From: Lunularia cruciata
Taxonomy: Eukaryota; Streptophyta; Marchantiopsida; Lunulariales; Lunulariaceae
Direction of reading: 5' to 3'
NCBI GenBank assembly: GCA_948567375.1
Contig: OX419760.1
Location: 992,001 to 1,056,000 of the forward strand
DNA: 64,000 bases
In this document: piece by piece, positions 61,159 to 64,000 of the stretch
How the letters are laid out: every line of letters begins with the position of its first letter
Position numbering within the stretch: position 1 is the stretch's first letter
Program-made: the position numbers and the translations under genes
Notes under the pieces: generated by a model
Database searches by the model: none
The model's input: only the letters and a program-made list of their open reading frames with translations
Told to the model about the DNA's origin: nothing

Positions 61159-62220
61159 CTAATCTACATGCTGCTGCAATGCCTCCTTTGAACTCCACAA
61201 TGGAACATCCAAGGTAGATGGAACAATCCCACTCGTACTCCATAGCCGAGTGATCTCCTCTGGTACTGGAGTATCCTCTGCATGGGCGTTCCCCTCCAAC
61301 AAGTCACCAGGCCAAGTAACTGCACCGCTGAAAGCCAAAACTGATGCTGCCATGGTCCCGGACTGTAGTGAGCCAAGACTGCCACTACTAAAGCGTACTG
61401 GTAGGTGACATACCCGTCCCTCACCAGACTGCCAACCAGGTCTATAAGAGGCTATCTCCTCCCAATAGTCAATACTGAAACCCATAGGGTATAACACTGC
61501 TCCCCCAACTAGCACATCATATGACTCAGCTATCGTCGCAATAGCCTGAGCTCTCACCATTGAGCTATCAGTCGGATGACCAGGCTGAACCTGGACAACA
61601 AGCTCCCCACGTGTGATGTACTGTGTCGAACCACCATCTAGAGATGTCTGGATCTGAAATGGACACCTCTCCACATCGGTTTTCCGTAACTCCAGACCAA
61701 CAACTGCAGCCTTCCCCAACATAAGGGGCTGCGCACCAGAGTCTAACAAGACTCTCTGTGGTGTATAGACCTTCCCTGAAGGTCCCACCAAACAAAAGAT
61801 CCTCCTCTGGTTATCCAATAGGACAACACCAGGTGTAAACCGCGCTCTCTCAAAGGCCGGTCTAGCTAGCAACTCCTCCAGTCTAGCCGCTGCTGCCTGC
61901 CATAAACCACTGGTCGCTGAACGGATCCCATGCTCCTCAACCAAGTCAGATCCACTACCAACCACCTCTGCTCTAGTAGTAGGAACTGCACCATCCCTAC
62001 TCTCACACAACGTGGCAGCCAACCGAAACACTGGGGCTGGGTCAACTCCCAATGTAAACATGTCACTGGCTGAAAATAAAGGATGCCGCATAATCAGCTG
62101 AGCCGCCCCCAACATCATGCTAGACTCAGTCTGTGTAGTAGCAGGTGGCTGACTAGCAGGTACTCCATCAGGTACTCCATCACCACCTACCACACCTGCA
62201 CTGGGACGTCTAGGAACCAT
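61159..62220 (-). pseudogene. Element B protease region
   Basis: A 353-codon frame between gag and methyltransferase. The retropepsin signature is RVLLDSGAQPLMLGKAAV, with DSGA as the catalytic triplet. A later block, YDVLVGGAVLYPMGFSIDYW, fits the flap/second half. The N-terminal part is disordered, and the segment PLFSASDMFTLGVDPAPVF matches the block duplicated in A. In-frame TAG codons separate it from gag (LSEAL*TTS) and from the methyltransferase (HVD*LVQQ). The first aligns with CAA in A, so CAG is the likely ancestor. The frame itself is open. Confidence 0.85.
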
Positions 62221-62229
62221 GGATGTCGT

Positions 62230-64000
62230 CTACAATGCCTCAGATAGCGTGAAAGACTGGGGAAGTCTGGCCTGTCTCCCAACCTCTCCTCTCTGTGGGT
62301 CCAACTCCACTGATGCTCCTCTAGGCTCTGGAGCACGTATTGCACTCCTAGTCACTGCTGCAGATGCATCCACCTGTGCTGCTCCGCACATGAAGTCCAA
62401 AGCATCTCTATCACCAGCATATGAGGTGGAAGCCTCAGCACCCGAATCTGATCTCCTCTGAGCAATAGCCATACTAGCCAATCTCTGCTCCAACTGCTCA
62501 ATCCGAGTAGCCATAGCTGTGTCAGAAGTAAGGGCAGGTACTGCACCCCTACTAGGTGTAGATCCTCTACCACCACCTCTACCACCTCGTCCTCCATGAA
62601 CTGGAGCTCCTCTACTACCTACCATAGCAGCCCTACCACTCCGTAACTCCGGGTGTAGGTCAAAACACCGGTCACTAGTATGACCAAATCTATGGCAGTG
62701 CTCACACTGCCTCTGTGCTGGCTGTGATGCACCAAAGGTATCAGGTCCGCTGCCCTGAGTACACTCTCTCCTATGGTGAGGTCCACCACAAGTCCAACAA
62801 GCAACACCACCACTCACTGGCTGCTGCTGACCCAAAAATGAGGGTAAGGGTCTAACTCCACTAGGCCCTCCACTCGCTCCATAGGATCTGGGCTATCCAC
62901 CATGTCCTCGAAAACCAACTGGGCGTGGTGCACTCTGCTGCACTCTAGAAGAAGTCACAACCGTGGATGAGGTCTCTCTACCAAATCCAGCTGTCACCAC
63001 TCTCTCCTCCACCATGTTGAGCTCAATACGCTCAGCCAAACCAAAGACTACTGCCAAAGTGGGCGAAGTAGCCTGCAACAATGTAGCATCACGAACTCTA
63101 CGTCGCAACTCCTTGTCCAGTATCCCATACCAAAACTGGACTGCCTAGGCCTCAGTAACTCCCTGAGTGAAACTGATCAGCCGCCTCATGCGAGTGTATG
63201 CCTCGCGTAGGCTCTCTCCAGCCTTCCGCTGGAACTCCTGCAAGCTCCTCAGCTTGTCAGTCCGCACTCCCTGGTAGTTCTACCTCAAACATAGGAAGAA
63301 CTCAACCATGGGGTTAAACCCCGGTACCACACCACCTCCTGCAGCGGTACCTCCACTCATAGTAGCACTATCTCTAGCTAGTGCACCTCCACTAGCTCCA
63401 CCAACACTACTCGAGCTAGAACTCGTAGGTACAGCCGACCTACTCCTGGCCACCGAACCTGAAGTGATGGAGACATAGTGTGGAGACCAATACTGTCTCC
63501 ATAACTCAATCTCCTCCAAATGAGCTCTCCTGAACTCATGGTAGTCGTCCATTGGTGGACCCTCCAAGTGCTAAAACAACCCTTCCATGCCATGAAGGGT
63601 GTGAACAAAGTCGGGTTCCGCATCTGCTGCAGATCACACCAACTATCGAACTCCTGGATGAAATCATCCAACTCAATAGTACCCACTGTACCAGAGTAAC
63701 GCCTAGGGCCTTTGGAGGCTCCATAAATCTCGTCCATGTCCCACAACAACGGTGCGGACACACCAAGTGCACTCTCAACTGAATCAGCTCCTGTGTCAAA
63801 CTCCAACTCAGAGTCAATCTCCTCCCTCACTGGGACCTGAGATACAAGCTGATACCAAGCACCACTCCGAGTAAACCCACTGCGTACTGCAAGGCTAACT
63901 CCTCTGGAATCTCTAAAGAACTCCGTCGTGACCACGTAACTGCAATAGCAAACCCGAACCACCAGCTGCAACCGCAAGTCGCAACCGCAAGTATCCCACC
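62230..64000 (-). pseudogene. Element B gag with two CCHC zinc knuckles
   Basis: The N-terminal part (63.5-64.0 kb) reads VPVREEIDSELEFDTG, ELDDFIQEFDSWCDLQQM and RNPTLFTPFMAWKGCF. A one-base difference from A' then shifts the frame. PPMDDYHEFRRAHLEEIELW and a poly-Ser block follow. The next frame has KELRRRVRDATLLQ and VFGLAERIELNMVEERV. The knuckles are CWTCGGPHHRREC (residues 13-25 of the 62835 frame) and CEHCHRFGHTSDRC (44-57). An RGG-type Gly/Arg tract and a predicted coiled coil (RIEQLEQRLASMAIAQRR) follow. TAG interrupts LR*NYQ, EA*AVQ and GG*PRS, each aligning with Gln in A or A'. The gag start is past the window end. Confidence 0.88.

Larger units (their letters stand above)
55893..64000 (-). 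mobile_element. Element B: Ty3/gypsy retrotransposon encoding a DNA methyltransferase and a PHD finger
   Basis: On the minus strand: gag (64000 to 62230), protease (62220-61159), methyltransferase (61158-59746), RT/RNase H (59745-57902), integrase plus PHD (57901-56741), polypurine tract (56583-56572), 3' LTR (56571-55893). The 5' LTR is past the window end. All frames are collinear in one polyprotein order. Stops are few and mostly TAG, so it is young compared with A. It sits inside element C's integrase. An RT deletion and an integrase catalytic change mean this copy cannot move by itself. Confidence 0.95.

Overview
The window is nuclear DNA of a green plant. Three genes with spliceable GT-AG introns sit in the first 26 kb: an HEAGH protease-like chloroplast protein of the VIR3 type, a complete AMT2-type ammonium transporter, and an unrecognised Ser-rich coiled-coil protein. 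Genes are far apart and about half of the window is retrotransposon, so the genome is repeat-rich. The lineage of element C, and a Ty3/gypsy family that carries a DNA methyltransferase, suggest an early-diverging land plant (bryophyte or lycophyte grade) or a streptophyte alga. This is inference; nothing in the window names the species.

Layout. 1-4215: upstream DNA and the VIR3-like gene (+). 4216-11978: no convincing gene except one possible small secreted protein at 7167-7571. 11979-14649: AMT2 (-), three exons. 14650-21691: apparently non-coding. 21692-25358: unknown Ser-rich coiled-coil gene (-), several exons. 25359-32150: no clear gene, one possible exon near 28.2 kb, several strong hairpins. 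32163-41343: element A (+), a heavily decayed Ty3/gypsy copy with a 1.3 kb TIR element inside its 3' LTR. 42593-43523: decayed pogo/Tigger-like DNA transposon. 45738-48425: gag fragment A' (-) of the same family as A. 48426-50700: decayed DNA with an unrecognised coding relic. 50700-55892: element C (+), a Ty3/gypsy element of another lineage, cut in its integrase by element B. 55893-64000: element B (-), the best-preserved member of the A family, running off the window end.

The main result is the A/B family. Its order is gag (two zinc knuckles) - protease - cytosine-5 DNA methyltransferase - RT - RNase H - integrase - PHD finger. In B the methyltransferase is a 470-codon open frame with motifs I, IV (PCQ), VI (ENV), VIII, IX and X in canonical order. 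A and B share an in-frame TAG CAG CCA between the methyltransferase and the RT, which fits the TAG-CAR-YYA leaky-stop consensus and suggests regulated readthrough. The family thus carries both a DNA-methylation writer and a likely histone-tail reader. Most in-frame stops in B are TAG where A or A' keeps CAG or CAA, the pattern expected from deamination of CHG-methylated cytosine. B also has a deleted RT segment and a Glu-to-Lys change at the expected integrase catalytic position, so this copy cannot be autonomous.
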